Shown: one piece after another, positions 51,954 to 62,639 of the stretch
How the letters are laid out: every line of letters starts with the position of its first letter
Numbering within the stretch: the stretch's first letter is position 1
Assembly: GCF_001995095.2 (NCBI RefSeq)
Contig: NZ_MTSD02000002.1
Location: forward strand, 558,001 to 622,000
Length of the DNA: 64,000 bases
Direction: 5' to 3'
From: Oceanospirillum linum
GTDB taxonomy: Bacteria > Pseudomonadota > Gammaproteobacteria > Pseudomonadales > Halomonadaceae
Program-made: the position numbers and the translations under genes
The notes under the pieces: generated by a model
The model's database searches: none
Told to the model about the DNA's origin: nothing
What the model saw: the letters and a program-made list of their open reading frames with translations, nothing else

Positions 51954-53459
51954 TCAGTCGATATTGATCCAGACGTTTTTGATCTCGGAGTACTTATCCA
52001 GCGCATGCAGAGATTTGTCCCGGCCATTACCGGAGGCTTTTACGCCACCAAACGGAACCGTGGTATCGCCTTCACCCCAGGTGTTCACCCAGACCATGCC
52101 GCTGTGAATCTTACGGCTGACCCGGTGCGCGCGGGACAGGTTTGATGTCCAGATCGCGGCCCCCAGGCCATACTGAGAGTCGTTGGCCAGTGCGATCGCT
52201 TCCTCTTCGGTTTCAAACTCACATACCGCCAGAACAGGGCCAAAAATCTCTTCTTTTACGAAGGTCATGCCGTTGTGCGCTTCGGTCACGATGGTCGGCT
52301 TGGCATAGAAACCTTCACCTTCCTGATACTCAGGCTCTCCGCCCAAAATCACCTGACCACCCTCTTCGGTTGCGGAGCGGATATAACGGCTGACGGTATC
52401 CAGCTGCGCCTTATCCACCAGTGGCCCCATATTGGTATTCGGGTCCAGAGGATCACCCGGCTGATAGCGGGAAGCAGCCTCAACCAGTGCGGCAATAAAC
52501 GTTTCTTTAATGCTCTTCTGCACATAGATACGGGAGCAGGCGATGCACACTTCCCCCTGGTTAGAGAAGATAGCCGCTGCTGCGCCACCGGCGGCTTTTT
52601 TGATGTTATCGCAATCATCAAAAATCAGATTCGGTGACTTACCACCGGCTTCCAGCCAAACGCGCTTCATGTTGGATTCACCGGCGTAACCCAGCAGCAT
52701 TCCGGCAACACGGGTTGAACCTGTAAAAGCCAGTACGTGTACATCGTTATGCAGCGCCAGCGCTTTACCGGCAGTATGGCCATAACCGGTTACAACGTTG
52801 AAGACACCATCCGGGATACCGGCTTCAGTTGCCAGCTGCGCCAGACGCAGGGCGCTCAGACTGGTTTTCTCCGATGGTTTCAATACCACGCTGTTACCGG
52901 CTGCCAGCGCCGGTGCGATTTTCCAGCTCACCATCATCAACGGGTAGTTCCAAGGTGTAATCGCGGCGACAACACCCACAGGTTCGCGGCTGATCAGTGC
53001 CAGAGAACCCGGTGCTGTCGGGGCGATCTCGCCATAAACCTTATCGATACACTCTGCGGTCCACTGAATGCAATCGATGGCATCCGGCACATCAATGGCC
53101 GTCATTTCAGAGATAGATTTACCCATATCCAGTGTGTCCAGAACAGCGAATTCATCTTTATGCTGTTCGACCAAGGCCGCCAGTTTCAGCAGTACAGTTT
53201 TACGATATTTAGGAGATGCTTCCGCCCACTCACCGCTGCGGTAAACGGCTAAACCGTTAGCAACCGCTTTATCAACGTCGGCCTGATCACAGCTGGCCAC
53301 ATCGGTCAGGTGTTCTTCGGTGGCCGGATTGATGCTGGCAAAGGTTTCGCCGCTTTCGGCATCGCAAAACCGCCCATTGATATAAGCCTGACCATGTAAG
53401 GTCAAAGATTTACTGAGTTCAAACCACTCATCACGGGTCACAGGTGTTTTAACGGTCAT
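51954..53459 (-). CDS. puuC: Gamma-glutamyl-gamma-aminobutyraldehyde dehydrogenase (PuuC-like)
   Basis: A 501-residue aldehyde dehydrogenase with TPWNYPLMMVSWKIAPALAAGNSVVLKPSEKTSLSA, FTGSTRVAG, catalytic Glu in VWLEAGGKSPN and catalytic Cys in NQGEVCIACSR. The C-terminus NTWGEGDTTVPFGGVKASGNGRDKSLHALDKYSEIKNVWI follows E. coli PuuC closely. It oxidises gamma-glutamyl-aminobutanal or other aminoaldehydes, the third step of the pathway begun by PuuA and PuuB here. It is transcribed leftward and separate from the main polyamine cluster by the accessory island; the agmatinase gene lies upstream on the same strand. Confidence 0.88.
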   Translation of the reverse strand: MTVKTPVTRDEWFELSKSLTLHGQAYINGRFCDAESGETFASINPATEEHLTDVASCDQADVDKAVANGLAVYRSGEWAEASPKYRKTVLLKLAALVEQHKDEFAVLDTLDMGKSISEMTAIDVPDAIDCIQWTAECIDKVYGEIAPTAPGSLALISREPVGVVAAITPWNYPLMMVSWKIAPALAAGNSVVLKPSEKTSLSALRLAQLATEAGIPDGVFNVVTGYGHTAGKALALHNDVHVLAFTGSTRVAGMLLGYAGESNMKRVWLEAGGKSPNLIFDDCDNIKKAAGGAAAAIFSNQGEVCIACSRIYVQKSIKETFIAALVEAASRYQPGDPLDPNTNMGPLVDKAQLDTVSRYIRSATEEGGQVILGGEPEYQEGEGFYAKPTIVTEAHNGMTFVKEEIFGPVLAVCEFETEEEAIALANDSQYGLGAAIWTSNLSRAHRVSRKIHSGMVWVNTWGEGDTTVPFGGVKASGNGRDKSLHALDKYSEIKNVWINID

Positions 53460-53666
53460 TGTCTACCTCAGCTGAATTCGGTGCAGATCATACGGATCTG
53501 ATAACTACTTGACTGCCAGTGTAGGAAGGAGTCGGGGTGCCCGGCTATACCCCTCAGGATATAGAGGCACTTTCCACTTAGGACAGGTATCTCTATCGGC
53601 CTCCAGTATACCTGACAGAAAAGGCCAGCATCTGCCGGCTTTTCTGCATATCAGGTAATCGGGTTA

Positions 53667-54629
53667 TCAGCTTTTGGCGGCTTTCTGCTGCTTGTTTGCC
53701 GCCAGAACATACAAATACTCCAATGCCAGTGTTGCTGCTGCCAGAGCGGTTATCTCCGCATGATCATAGGCGGGAGCAACTTCCACCAGGTCCATTCCGA
53801 TCAGGTCAATACCCTGCAAACCACGAACAATTTTCAAAGCACAGTCGATACTGATACCAGCGGCCACCGGCGTGCCGGTTCCCGGTGCAAATGCAGGATC
53901 AATACCGTCGATATCAAAGCTCAGATATGTGGGCTTATCACCCACCCGCTGACGGATTTTTTCCAGTACGGCACCGGGGCCGTGATCACCAACCCAAGCG
54001 GCATCCAGTACTTCAAACGGATGACCCTCATAAGTGTAGGCGGTCCGGATACCAATTTGGATAGAGTGCTCAGTATCGATTAAACCTTCTTCTACCGCCC
54101 GATGAAAGATGGTGCCGTGATCATACTCACTGCCACCGGAGTAGGTATCAGTATGGGCATCCACATGGATCAGAGCCATTGGGCCATATTTTTCCGCATA
54201 AGCCCGCAGTACCGGCAAAGAGATAAAGTGATCACCGCCAAAGGTCAGCGCGGTCTTATCAGACTGTAAGACAGAGCGGATATGCGCCTCTAAAGCATCG
54301 ACCATTGTTTGTGGCTCACCATGTTTAAAACGCACGTTACCACTGTCTGTGACCGACAGGTGATCATCCAGTGCAAACGTCCAGGGCCAACGGGCACCTT
54401 CCCATATGAGATTCGCAGATGCCTGACGGATCGCCTGAGGTCCCATACGGGAACCGGGTCGACCTGATGTTGCCAGATCAAATGGCACGCCACTGACAAC
54501 AACATCTGCCAGAGAGGCCTGAATATCCCGCACCAGAGGGAACTGCATAAACGTCATACCCAGTTCACCGTACAGTGGCAGGTCCGCATTGGCGACGCTT
54601 CCGGTATGAAGGGGTGCAGTGGCTGACAT
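53667..54629 (-). CDS. speB: Agmatinase family ureohydrolase
   Basis: A 320-residue ureohydrolase with the binuclear manganese motifs GGDHF, DAHTDTY and SFDIDGIDPAFAPGTGTP. The family splits agmatine to putrescine and urea, though guanidinobutyrase and related enzymes share these motifs (the sequence SGRPGSRMGPQAIR near the front is common to both). With putrescine catabolism on both sides, agmatinase or guanidinobutyrase are the leading options. AGGAG stands 8 nt before the ATG. It faces the LysR regulator gene across 233 nt. Confidence 0.85.
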   Translation of the reverse strand: MSATAPLHTGSVANADLPLYGELGMTFMQFPLVRDIQASLADVVVSGVPFDLATSGRPGSRMGPQAIRQASANLIWEGARWPWTFALDDHLSVTDSGNVRFKHGEPQTMVDALEAHIRSVLQSDKTALTFGGDHFISLPVLRAYAEKYGPMALIHVDAHTDTYSGGSEYDHGTIFHRAVEEGLIDTEHSIQIGIRTAYTYEGHPFEVLDAAWVGDHGPGAVLEKIRQRVGDKPTYLSFDIDGIDPAFAPGTGTPVAAGISIDCALKIVRGLQGIDLIGMDLVEVAPAYDHAEITALAAATLALEYLYVLAANKQQKAAKS

Positions 54630-54862
54630 GGTTAACGCTCCTGAAACTTATTACTTGGATTTATGGGCTTAGTGCCTGACTTGCCTCTGTACAAGTGAGA
54701 TCAATTCAGCGGCCCTTGTGTCTTGCATTAAGATTAGGCTTGCATCAATCATTAGTGAAACGCATAGTTACAATATTGGTATGCATGAAATTAATATAAA
54801 ACCTGATCTCTCCCACAAAAAAAGAGCCGCTACGAGTAGCATCTGATGATGAGTACCACCCA

Positions 54863-55810
54863 ATGAAGTCACTGCGTCAATTCGATCTGAATCTGTTGGT
54901 TCTGCTGGAAGCCTTACTGACCGAATGTCATGTAAGCCGAGCCGCAAAAAGGGTTTTTCTCAGCCAATCCGCCATGAGTCATGCCCTGAACCGGCTACGG
55001 GAACAGCTGGATGATCCTTTGTTGATCCGCACGGAAAATGGTCTGCAGCCAACCCCCAGGGCACAAGAGTTACTGCCGGAGGTTCGCAATGCCCTGCGCC
55101 AGATTGAGCGTACTCTTAGCCCCCCTGAAAGTTTTGATCCTGCCAGTAGCCGACGGGCTTTTGTGATCGCCTGTACGGACTATTTTGAAGCGGTCGTGTT
55201 TCCTCAGATGATCAGTCATTTTCAGGATATAGCCCCCAACATCACGATAGAAGCCCGCATGATTGTCGATGATGCTTTTCTATCCGACCTGGAAACAGGG
55301 GTCGTTGACCTGGTAGTGGGAATGGATATTTGCGAATCTATACCGAGCCACCTTGAGGCTCAAAGCTGGATTACAGAGCAACAGATTTGCCTATTAGCCA
55401 ATAACAATGAGACCCACTTAAAGCAGCTAAGTTTAGAGGACTATATTCAGCGACCCCATATTGTTTTTTCTGATCTGGTAGGGAGTAATGCCAACGCTAT
55501 CGATCACTGGTTAGCCGAAAGAAAGCTTAGCCGTCGCTCCATAGCCCGCACCGTAAACTATATGGCAGCGGCCAAGATTGTTGCCCAAAGCCAAGCGATT
55601 ATGACCCTGCCCTATCAGATGGGATTGCTGTTCAGTGAGATGTTGCCGGTACGCTTAGTACAGCCTCCAGAAGGGCTACCCAGCGTGCAAATGACCCAGA
55701 TTTATCACCCGTTATTTGCGAAAGAACCGGGGCGAATCTGGTTGCAACAACAGGTGCAGCACTTCGGCGACCAACTACTGAGCGGCGGTAAAGATTCAGG
55801 TCAAGACTGA
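54863..55810 (+). CDS. LysR-family transcriptional regulator
   Basis: A 315-residue LysR protein. The N-terminal winged helix (about 6-65) reads FDLNLLVLLEALLTECHVSRAAKRVFLSQSAMSHALNRLREQLDDPLLIR. The C-terminal part (about 90-300) is the periplasmic-binding-like effector domain. It is divergent from the agmatinase gene, the usual position for a regulator of its neighbour, so control of that gene by a guanidino compound or polyamine is likely. The effector is unknown. Confidence 0.88.
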   Translation: MKSLRQFDLNLLVLLEALLTECHVSRAAKRVFLSQSAMSHALNRLREQLDDPLLIRTENGLQPTPRAQELLPEVRNALRQIERTLSPPESFDPASSRRAFVIACTDYFEAVVFPQMISHFQDIAPNITIEARMIVDDAFLSDLETGVVDLVVGMDICESIPSHLEAQSWITEQQICLLANNNETHLKQLSLEDYIQRPHIVFSDLVGSNANAIDHWLAERKLSRRSIARTVNYMAAAKIVAQSQAIMTLPYQMGLLFSEMLPVRLVQPPEGLPSVQMTQIYHPLFAKEPGRIWLQQQVQHFGDQLLSGGKDSGQD

Positions 55811-55981
55811 ACCAGCAACATAAGCTTTACCGCCCATCATCAGAGGTCCGTTTCAGCCCGTACCGGTCAGATGCCTTTCCCCTGAGTATGAGAGTCATGA
55901 ACTTGACCGCTATCAATGCAACAACAGCCACAAAGAGAATAATGGGCGTTATCTGCTAGACAACCCCAGGGGGAAAACGCT

Positions 55982-56998
55982 ATGAAAGCAGCTGTCGTCA
56001 ATGAGTTTAAAGGCCCGCTAGAGACCAAAGATATTCCTCGGCCGGAGATCAAGGCAAAGGATGTCCTCGTGAAGATTCATGCCTGTGGTGTTTGTCATAC
56101 GGATCTTCATGCCTGCCATGGTGACTGGCCGGTTAAACCTAAAATGCCACTGGTTCCGGGACATGAAGGTGTAGGGGAAATTGTTGAAGTTGGCAGCGAA
56201 ATTCATCACCTGAGTGTTGGTGACCGGGTGGGCATACCCTGGCTATATAGCGCTTGCGGTCACTGCGACTATTGCCTGGAAGGAAAAGAAACACTCTGCC
56301 TGGACCAGCAGAATGCCGGGTACTCTGTAGATGGCAGCTATGCTGAATACTGCCTGGCTGATGGTGAGTATGTTGTCAAAATCCCGGATGGATTAAGCTA
56401 TGTGGATGCCGCACCGCTTTTTTGTGCTGGCGTAACAACCTATAAAGCGCTCAAGGTTACTGAAGTTAAACCCGGTGAGTGGGTTGCCATTATCGGTGTC
56501 GGCGGCCTGGGTCATTTAGCGGTGCAATATGCAGTTGCTATGGGAATGAATGTCATCGCGGTTGACACCGGAGCTGAAAAGCTGGAACTGGCGCAAAAAC
56601 TGGGTGCAAAACACTGCATTGATTTTATGCAGGACACGCCTTCGGCAAAGATTATTGAGCTGACTGGTGGCGGTGCTCACGGTGTTGTCTGTACAGCTGT
56701 CTCCCAACCTGCCTTTAAAGAAGCTTACCGTGCCATTCGGCGCGGCGGGGCTTGTGTTCTGGTTGGGCTACCTCCGGAGGAGATGCCCATTCCAATTTTT
56801 GATACCGTGCTTAACGGCGTGAAGGTGGTAGGCTCTATTGTTGGTACCCGTAAAGACCTGAAAGAGTGCTTGCAGTTTGCCGCTGAAGGTAAAGTAAAAG
56901 CGATCACCGAGGTTAAACAACTGGAAGATATCAACGACATCTTCGCTGAAATGGAAAAAGGTGAAATTACCGGCCGTATCGTAATGGATATGAGCTAA
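55982..56998 (+). CDS. adhP: Zinc-dependent alcohol dehydrogenase (AdhP type)
   Basis: A 338-residue medium-chain dehydrogenase. The catalytic zinc ligands are visible as Cys in [12 protein letters not shown] and His-Glu in PGHEGVG; the structural zinc has four Cys in [16 protein letters not shown]. The cofactor site is [13 protein letters not shown]. The length and the [16 protein letters not shown] motif fit AdhP, which prefers ethanol and short alcohols with NAD. No amine link is evident. A ribosome site (GGGGGAAA) lies 5-6 nt before the ATG. Confidence 0.9.
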   Translation: MKAAVVNEFKGPLETKDIPRPEIKAKDVLVKIHACGVCHTDLHACHGDWPVKPKMPLVPGHEGVGEIVEVGSEIHHLSVGDRVGIPWLYSACGHCDYCLEGKETLCLDQQNAGYSVDGSYAEYCLADGEYVVKIPDGLSYVDAAPLFCAGVTTYKALKVTEVKPGEWVAIIGVGGLGHLAVQYAVAMGMNVIAVDTGAEKLELAQKLGAKHCIDFMQDTPSAKIIELTGGGAHGVVCTAVSQPAFKEAYRAIRRGGACVLVGLPPEEMPIPIFDTVLNGVKVVGSIVGTRKDLKECLQFAAEGKVKAITEVKQLEDINDIFAEMEKGEITGRIVMDMS

Positions 56999-57032
56999 AC
57001 ACTACACATCTGAGGCCGGGAGCCACCTGGCC

Positions 57033-57527
57033 TCAGATGCCTGTACCCTCTCCTAACCAACTGGCACGACAACGAAGAAAATCTGCCAGAGGGTAATCCC
57101 ACTCCTGCTGATGTTTATCCTGCCAGTGGCAAAGCTTTAACTGTAGTCCAACCGCATCGGGCTGATGACCGGCGTTCAGACTATTACGTTGATCATCCAG
57201 TAGCAGCAACAAGGCATCATGCTCGGCTTTATGAGCCTTGTACTGATCAAACTCTGTCGTCAGCATAAAGCGCTCTTCCTGCTCAAAGTGCTCTTTAGCC
57301 TCCTGACAGATCTGCTCCAACAAACAGGAAAAGGCGGCCTTGTCTACCAAAGGTAAAGCGCCCAGCAGCGCAGTAAACTTATGGTGCGCCCTATCCATGG
57401 CGGCATGCTCGTAGTACTGCAGGCGCATTCCCGGTGCAATTTCGGACGCATTCAATGTTCTCAGAACCGTTTTTGCAGTATTTTCAGAGGATTTCATAGT
57501 AACCGCCATCATTATAAAGGAGTTCAT
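57033..57527 (-). CDS. Hemerythrin-like metal-binding protein
   Basis: Up to 164 residues, with the exact start uncertain among ATGs at 57527, 57512, 57509 and 57497. The di-iron hemerythrin pattern is present: His in DRAHHKF, HxxxE in EHFEQEE, HxxxH in YKAHKAEHD, and a C-terminal His/Asp in KHQQEWDYPLADFL. Bacteriohemerythrins bind oxygen and often assist motility or respiration. It is convergent with adhP and stands alone. Confidence 0.8.
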   Translation of the reverse strand: MNSFIMMAVTMKSSENTAKTVLRTLNASEIAPGMRLQYYEHAAMDRAHHKFTALLGALPLVDKAAFSCLLEQICQEAKEHFEQEERFMLTTEFDQYKAHKAEHDALLLLLDDQRNSLNAGHQPDAVGLQLKLCHWQDKHQQEWDYPLADFLRCRASWLGEGTGI

Positions 57528-57612
57528 CAGGCCAAACCGGCAGGACGCTTATCCTCGTTTTTTATGGGGTTTAAAACAATGCGATTTGTCAAAACTCCGT
57601 TAATCAGGCGGC

Positions 57613-58515
57613 TTACGGAGCTAAACAGGTCTCTGATTCAGGTGATGGCCGACTGGACAAAAGCGCCTGAGCAACACCAGAGAACATAATCAATCCGCAG
57701 CCGGACAGCTGGAGAAGATTCAGGCTTTGGCCAAACAACAACCAACCCAAAGCCACCACTGTGATGGGCTCCAGATAAGCTAACGTACCAAAAGTTGAAG
57801 CCGGTAATGCCCTCAAGGCAACAACAGCCAGCACAATTGCCATAAAGCCGGGAACAATTCCTGCCAGCACCAACCAACCCCATTGAGGTAATGAAATCAC
57901 ATCTCCCTGCAATAACATCAGAGGTAACATGCACAGTGCACCAGCAAACATCTGATAGCCACTTCGGGTCAATACATGAACCCGTGCTTCAATCAGGCGG
58001 TTAGTCAGAATAAAGGCTGCGTAGCAAGCCATTGCACAAAGCCCATAGAATAGACCCAGCGCCTCATCTGCCCGCCCTTTCAGGGAAAGATTAAACTCCA
58101 TCATCATGGCAAAACCAAACAGGGCCAGAAGAATCAGCCCCACAGAAGCGCCGGTTAAACGCTCTCCCATAAAAAAATGTGCCACGACAGATGCGGCTAC
58201 CGGTGCCAGGTAGATCAGCATAATGGCATTGGCCATGGAGGTGTACTGCATTGAGAGCACATAGAAGACCACAAAACCTGCCAAAAAAGCTCCGGTCAGC
58301 AGCACCTTTACACCGGGCCAGACTATGAGTTTCTCCTTCTGGCGAGTTGCCAGCAGAAACAACGCCATCAGCAAGGCACCAAAAAACAGGCGGTAAAAGG
58401 TGACAGCCTCAGCACTGACTCCAGCATAATGAGAGATAGTACCAATTGTACCCATAAAAAACGCAGACAGCGCTGCGGCAATCAGAAAGCGCCCGGAGGA
58501 TAAATCGGAAGACAT
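57613..58515 (-). CDS. EamA/DMT-family membrane transporter
   Basis: About 300 residues with ten predicted helices in two repeats, the EamA pattern (FFMGTIGTISHYAGVSAEAVTFYRLFFGALLMALFLL). The start at 58515 has AGGTG 6 nt in front; a longer frame to 58539 lies against a terminator and lacks a ribosome site. The substrate is unknown. It is only distantly similar to the other DMT transporter at 38627-39586. Confidence 0.8.
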   Translation of the reverse strand: MSSDLSSGRFLIAAALSAFFMGTIGTISHYAGVSAEAVTFYRLFFGALLMALFLLATRQKEKLIVWPGVKVLLTGAFLAGFVVFYVLSMQYTSMANAIMLIYLAPVAASVVAHFFMGERLTGASVGLILLALFGFAMMMEFNLSLKGRADEALGLFYGLCAMACYAAFILTNRLIEARVHVLTRSGYQMFAGALCMLPLMLLQGDVISLPQWGWLVLAGIVPGFMAIVLAVVALRALPASTFGTLAYLEPITVVALGWLLFGQSLNLLQLSGCGLIMFSGVAQALLSSRPSPESETCLAP

Positions 58516-58543
58516 TGTTTGCACCTGAATATCAGACATTGGA

Positions 58544-58577
58544 AATAAAAAAACCGGAGCCTTTCCAGCTCCGGTTT
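58544..58577 (-). terminator. Intrinsic terminator of the PhoD-like gene (leftward)
   Basis: AAACCGGAGC (58551-58560) and GCTCCGGTTT (58568-58577) form a perfect 10-bp stem with a 7-nt loop; read leftward a run of seven Ts results. It separates the PhoD-like gene from the DMT transporter gene. Confidence 0.85.
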
Positions 58578-58660
58578 ATACTATTGCATTCGGCTCTTTT
58601 ACATTATATTCACTGTCTTTTCCAGAAAATATACCGGAATCAAAGCATAATCCCAGTGAT

Positions 58661-60691
58661 TTACTCCCATCTGGCCTCATCCTCCTGTAGCTTAAAACTA
58701 ATATCCCGGCCATCAGCACAAAGTTGCACAACTCTGACCGGAGCCCCCTCAGCATTTAACTCCACCAATCCAACACCGGCCCCATTTGCAAGGCGCTCAC
58801 CGGGATCAGCGGTTTGAGGCTTTCTGGGAATCACCCGCATTTTACGCCGCTTAGTAAACCAGTTCAGCGGGGATTTTGGCGAATAGAGCCAGCGATTCAA
58901 ACGATCAAATAGGGTCAGCAGCTTTGCAGGGAACTCATTCTTGTAACCGCTACTGGTAATTTGCCAGATATCCGGCCCCCGTTCATGGCCCCGCAGCTCA
59001 ATGTCATAAACAAAGGAGTAGTGGACATCCCCGGAGAGAATGACAAAATTTTTCGGCGTTTTGGGATGCCGGAACAGATTCATCAGTGCATAGGCGGCAC
59101 CCTGATGAGCCATCCAGTTTTCCGCATCCACCATCAGAGGCTTACCAAACCAGGTGAAAATACGCTGTATCACCTCTATCAGCTTAACGCCAAATACAGG
59201 TGCCGGGGACACCATGACCACCGCATCGTGGCCGATCAGCCGCTGCTGCAGATCCGTCAGAGCCTCCCAGTCCATCAGCCCGGATGGCAGATCGAGCGAA
59301 CGCTCCGAGCGCCAGCGATGGGTTCGCGTATCCAGTACCAACAGAACAGGCTGGGTGTCCCATTGATAATGCCAATCAGGAAAACGGGTCAGCTCATCAA
59401 TCAGCTGCTGATGATCGTGGCCACCGGGAGAGCTCAATGTCCGCGCGGTCAGTTGCATCAGTTCATCCGGCAACTGCTCCGGGGCATTTCCCCACCCCTG
59501 ACAAATAAGGTAGCCGGTCAACGCATTACCAATAATGCGACGGGAGAAGCCATGGCCATATGCGGTCTGCTCCCATGCGGCGGTCAGGTTCCAGTCATCT
59601 GTAATATCGTGATCATCAAAAATCATCGCCACCGGCAGGTGAGCCATCAGACGCCGGACTTTCCCTAAACCACTGACAAAATGTTTCACTTCGCGGCTTT
59701 CACGTACATAGGTATCAGCTTGCTCAGGGGATAGTGCTTGCGTCAGCTCACTCACATCGGGAACCGACAGATTCTGCCAGCCCGCCGGGGACCAGGCCAA
59801 CAGATACATTGACAGCACTTCCGCCAGAGAGATCAGATGATTATGGGCATTATCTGATGTAAATACGGGTTTGCGGGCACCGCCAAATACCAGGTCCGTC
59901 ACCGCCTGCCCGCCTTCAGTATCCGGTAAAAGAGCTTCCCGCTGATAATAATAGGGATTGCTTTCATGAAGCTGCCCGGAAGAGTTGACATCAGAACAGG
60001 GTAGCGCCTCTTCGGCAAACCCCAGCTGAGCAATAAACCGGTGAATTGAAGCCAGAAAGGGAGCAGCAACATCATCAGCATAAATCTGATCGCCACTCAT
60101 AATCAGTAGTGCGGGCCAGTCCTTAGGATGACAGGCTGCCAGCTCATCATCCGCTCGCCAAAGACCATCATCGCTTTCATGGTGAGGCTTGCGGCAGGAA
60201 CCATGTAACAGCTTACTCAGTTGGCTTTTCAGAACAAAACCTGGCGTATCCCGCCCCGGATAAACAAGGTCCGGTGCCCAGTGTCGCCAGCTGATAAATG
60301 CATCACTGGCTAAGGGTTCTAGTGCTTGGTCAACGGTTTTCAGGGGAGCAAAACTTAGTTCATATCCTACCCAGCAATCTTTGGGTAGCGGGGTGCCGGG
60401 TGAGATCTCTACCAGCTGAAACCAAAGGTGATCAGCCCCCTGAATTTGCAGGCAGCCTGTACGCCACTGCTCCGGATTGATGTGCTGAACCTCACCCTGC
60501 CCATAAGACAGTGTTAAACGACCCGCGACAGGCTGAGATGTCGCCAGCCAGAAGGTTAGCTTTGATGGTGTACACCGGCGCAAAATAGGCCCTGCGAGCA
60601 CCAAAGGCAATTTTTTCTGCCCCTCTGTATGCGACTGCGATTCAGGATAAACAGGTACTGTCGCGTTCAGGTTTTGCTCGCTTCCGGTCAT
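58661..60691 (-). CDS. PhoD-like metallophosphatase
   Basis: A 676-residue protein with the PhoD-type metal motifs LLHGSCRKP, LIMSGDQIYADD, IFDDHDITDDWN and FVILSGDVHYSF. The first 140 residues are a beta-rich domain without a signal peptide, so it is probably cytoplasmic, unlike secreted alkaline phosphatase D. Length and motifs match the large alkaline phosphatase D-like proteins of gammaproteobacteria, whose substrate is unknown. It is monocistronic, with a terminator at 58544-58577. Confidence 0.82.
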   Translation of the reverse strand: MTGSEQNLNATVPVYPESQSHTEGQKKLPLVLAGPILRRCTPSKLTFWLATSQPVAGRLTLSYGQGEVQHINPEQWRTGCLQIQGADHLWFQLVEISPGTPLPKDCWVGYELSFAPLKTVDQALEPLASDAFISWRHWAPDLVYPGRDTPGFVLKSQLSKLLHGSCRKPHHESDDGLWRADDELAACHPKDWPALLIMSGDQIYADDVAAPFLASIHRFIAQLGFAEEALPCSDVNSSGQLHESNPYYYQREALLPDTEGGQAVTDLVFGGARKPVFTSDNAHNHLISLAEVLSMYLLAWSPAGWQNLSVPDVSELTQALSPEQADTYVRESREVKHFVSGLGKVRRLMAHLPVAMIFDDHDITDDWNLTAAWEQTAYGHGFSRRIIGNALTGYLICQGWGNAPEQLPDELMQLTARTLSSPGGHDHQQLIDELTRFPDWHYQWDTQPVLLVLDTRTHRWRSERSLDLPSGLMDWEALTDLQQRLIGHDAVVMVSPAPVFGVKLIEVIQRIFTWFGKPLMVDAENWMAHQGAAYALMNLFRHPKTPKNFVILSGDVHYSFVYDIELRGHERGPDIWQITSSGYKNEFPAKLLTLFDRLNRWLYSPKSPLNWFTKRRKMRVIPRKPQTADPGERLANGAGVGLVELNAEGAPVRVVQLCADGRDISFKLQEDEARWE

Positions 60692-60858
60692 GCGAAAAAA
60701 ACTCCTTTCATATTCAGATAAGCCCTACAGGCCGCTATAACGTTAACCTGTCAGATAACCGATTGCGATTAAAGTTGCCGAAACCTTATACCCAAAGCAT
60801 GGCACCTCGCCCATGGCAGCATTAACATGCCACAAAGAATACAGACACCAAAAACAGC

Positions 60859-61881
60859 TTACACACCAATATTTTCCGCCACCCACTCCGGGTTGTAATA
60901 GGTGTCCGGGTACCGCTCGCCACTGTCACACATCAGTGTCACTACGGACCCCTCCTCACCCAGCTCAACCATCTTTCGGGCAAGCTGAAGTGCTCCCCAA
61001 AGATTCGTTCCCGTCGACGGTCCGGCTTTACGTCCGGTTCTGTCATATAACCAGTGCATGGTAGCAACGCTGGCAAGATCCGGCACTTTTAACATGTTAT
61101 CAATCACTCCGGGCTGGAATGACTCTTCGACCAGGGGACGGCCAATACCTTCAATACGGCTGTTATGTTCAGAGGTCAGCCTACGATCACCTTGCTGGTA
61201 GGCATCAAAAAAAACCGAGTTTTCAGGGTCCACTACGGTGAGCAAGGTATCCAGGCCTTTATATCGGATATAACGACCAATCGTAGCGGATGTACCGCCG
61301 GTGCCTGCACTCATCACAATATGCCGGGGCACAGGAAAGCGTTCTCGGGCCATCTGCTGAAAAATACTCTCAGCAATATTATTACTGCCCCGCCAGTCTG
61401 TTGCCCGCTCAGCATTGGCAAACTGATCCATAAAATAACCATTCAGCTTGCGGGCTAGTGCTACGGCAGCACGGTGCATCTCAGTTGCAGATTCAACAAA
61501 GTGACACTGGCCCCCGTAGTGCTCAATTAATTCAATTTTTCGTTTTGCCGTTTTGGCTGGCATAACCGCAATAAACGGCACCCCAATCATTCGGGCAAAA
61601 TAAGCCTCAGAAACCGCGGTGCTTCCGGAAGATGCTTCAATAACCGGTGTATTTTCATGGATCTTACCGTTGCATAACGCATACAGAAATAAAGAACGCG
61701 CCAGCCGGTGCTTAAGGCTTCCTGTAGGATGGGTGCTTTCATCTTTCAGATAGATATCAACACAGTCAAGCTGACCATCTTCAAAATCAGAAAGATCTAA
61801 CTTGATCAGGTGGGTATCCGCAGACCGTTGATAATCCGCATGAATTTTTGCTATAGATTGGTTCACCCAGGCTCGCATCAT
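60859..61881 (-). CDS. PLP-dependent cysteine desulfhydrase (CdsH/CcdA-like)
   Basis: A 340-residue fold type II PLP enzyme of the cysteine-synthase group. The cofactor Lys lies in [11 protein letters not shown], the substrate loop is [15 protein letters not shown], the phosphate loop is [13 protein letters not shown], and the C-terminal [12 protein letters not shown] is typical. A DecR-like regulator is divergent at 82 nt, the same pairing as CdsH with YbaO in Salmonella and CcdA in Pantoea, where the enzyme splits cysteine to pyruvate, ammonia and sulfide. On that ground desulfhydrase is preferred over synthase. AGGA precedes the ATG by 4-5 nt. Confidence 0.8.
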   Translation of the reverse strand: MMRAWVNQSIAKIHADYQRSADTHLIKLDLSDFEDGQLDCVDIYLKDESTHPTGSLKHRLARSLFLYALCNGKIHENTPVIEASSGSTAVSEAYFARMIGVPFIAVMPAKTAKRKIELIEHYGGQCHFVESATEMHRAAVALARKLNGYFMDQFANAERATDWRGSNNIAESIFQQMARERFPVPRHIVMSAGTGGTSATIGRYIRYKGLDTLLTVVDPENSVFFDAYQQGDRRLTSEHNSRIEGIGRPLVEESFQPGVIDNMLKVPDLASVATMHWLYDRTGRKAGPSTGTNLWGALQLARKMVELGEEGSVVTLMCDSGERYPDTYYNPEWVAENIGV

Positions 61882-62010
61882 GTTTTCCTGTTTTAGTCAT
61901 TGATGAAAATGATTATAAAAACAAGCCCGAAGAAAAATTTTGCTATATGCTGAAATAAAACGATGCGCCAGAGAAAATTTTTCTATGCAGACAACTTTCA
62001 AAGAAAAAAC

Positions 62011-62469
62011 ATGGATAAAACGGACAAAACAATCTTAAAAATCCTTCAGCAGGATAGCACTATCGCGGTACAGTCTATTGCAGATACCGTAAATCTCTCT
62101 GTTACCCCCTGCTGGAAGAGGATCAAACGGCTGGAAGAAAAGGGCATTATCCAAAAACGGGTGGCTCTGTTAGACCGGCATAAAGTTGATCTTGGTGTTT
62201 CTGTTTTTGTACACCTGAAGACCCAGCGTCATGATGAAAACTGGCTGATGGCCTTTGCCGATAAGATACGCCAGTTTGATGAAGTCATGGAGTGTTATCG
62301 TATGGCGGGGGAATGGGACTATCTGCTGCGGGTCGTAGCCAGAGATATTACTGCATTTGATCACTTCTACAAGAAACTGATTTCACAGGTAGAAGGGCTC
62401 AGTGATGTCAGTTCGAGCTTTGCGATGGAAGAAGTCAAATATAGTACTCAGTTGCCTTTAAACCCATAA
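62011..62469 (+). CDS. decR: Lrp/AsnC-family regulator, DecR (YbaO)-like
   Basis: About 152 residues from the ATG at 62011 (MDKTDKTIL); a longer frame to 61963 adds 16 unlikely residues. The N-terminal helix-turn-helix reads ADTVNLSVTPCWKRIKRLEEKGII, and the C-terminal RAM domain ends LSDVSSSFAMEEVKYSTQLPL, which closely follows E. coli DecR. DecR senses cysteine and activates cysteine detoxification genes. Here the divergent desulfhydrase gene is the natural target. Confidence 0.88.
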   Translation: MDKTDKTILKILQQDSTIAVQSIADTVNLSVTPCWKRIKRLEEKGIIQKRVALLDRHKVDLGVSVFVHLKTQRHDENWLMAFADKIRQFDEVMECYRMAGEWDYLLRVVARDITAFDHFYKKLISQVEGLSDVSSSFAMEEVKYSTQLPLNP

Positions 62470-62639
62470 ACAGTAACACTTAAAATCATGTATTATTTTT
62501 ACACCAAAACAAAACAGGCTTCACTGAAGTGATTGAAACATGTTATCTCTGTAGGGCCTTCTAATAAATTTCGATAGCTTACCGATAAGATATAAAACGA
62601 AACCGGGCTATGGATACCCCAATATCTGAGGTGTTGGAA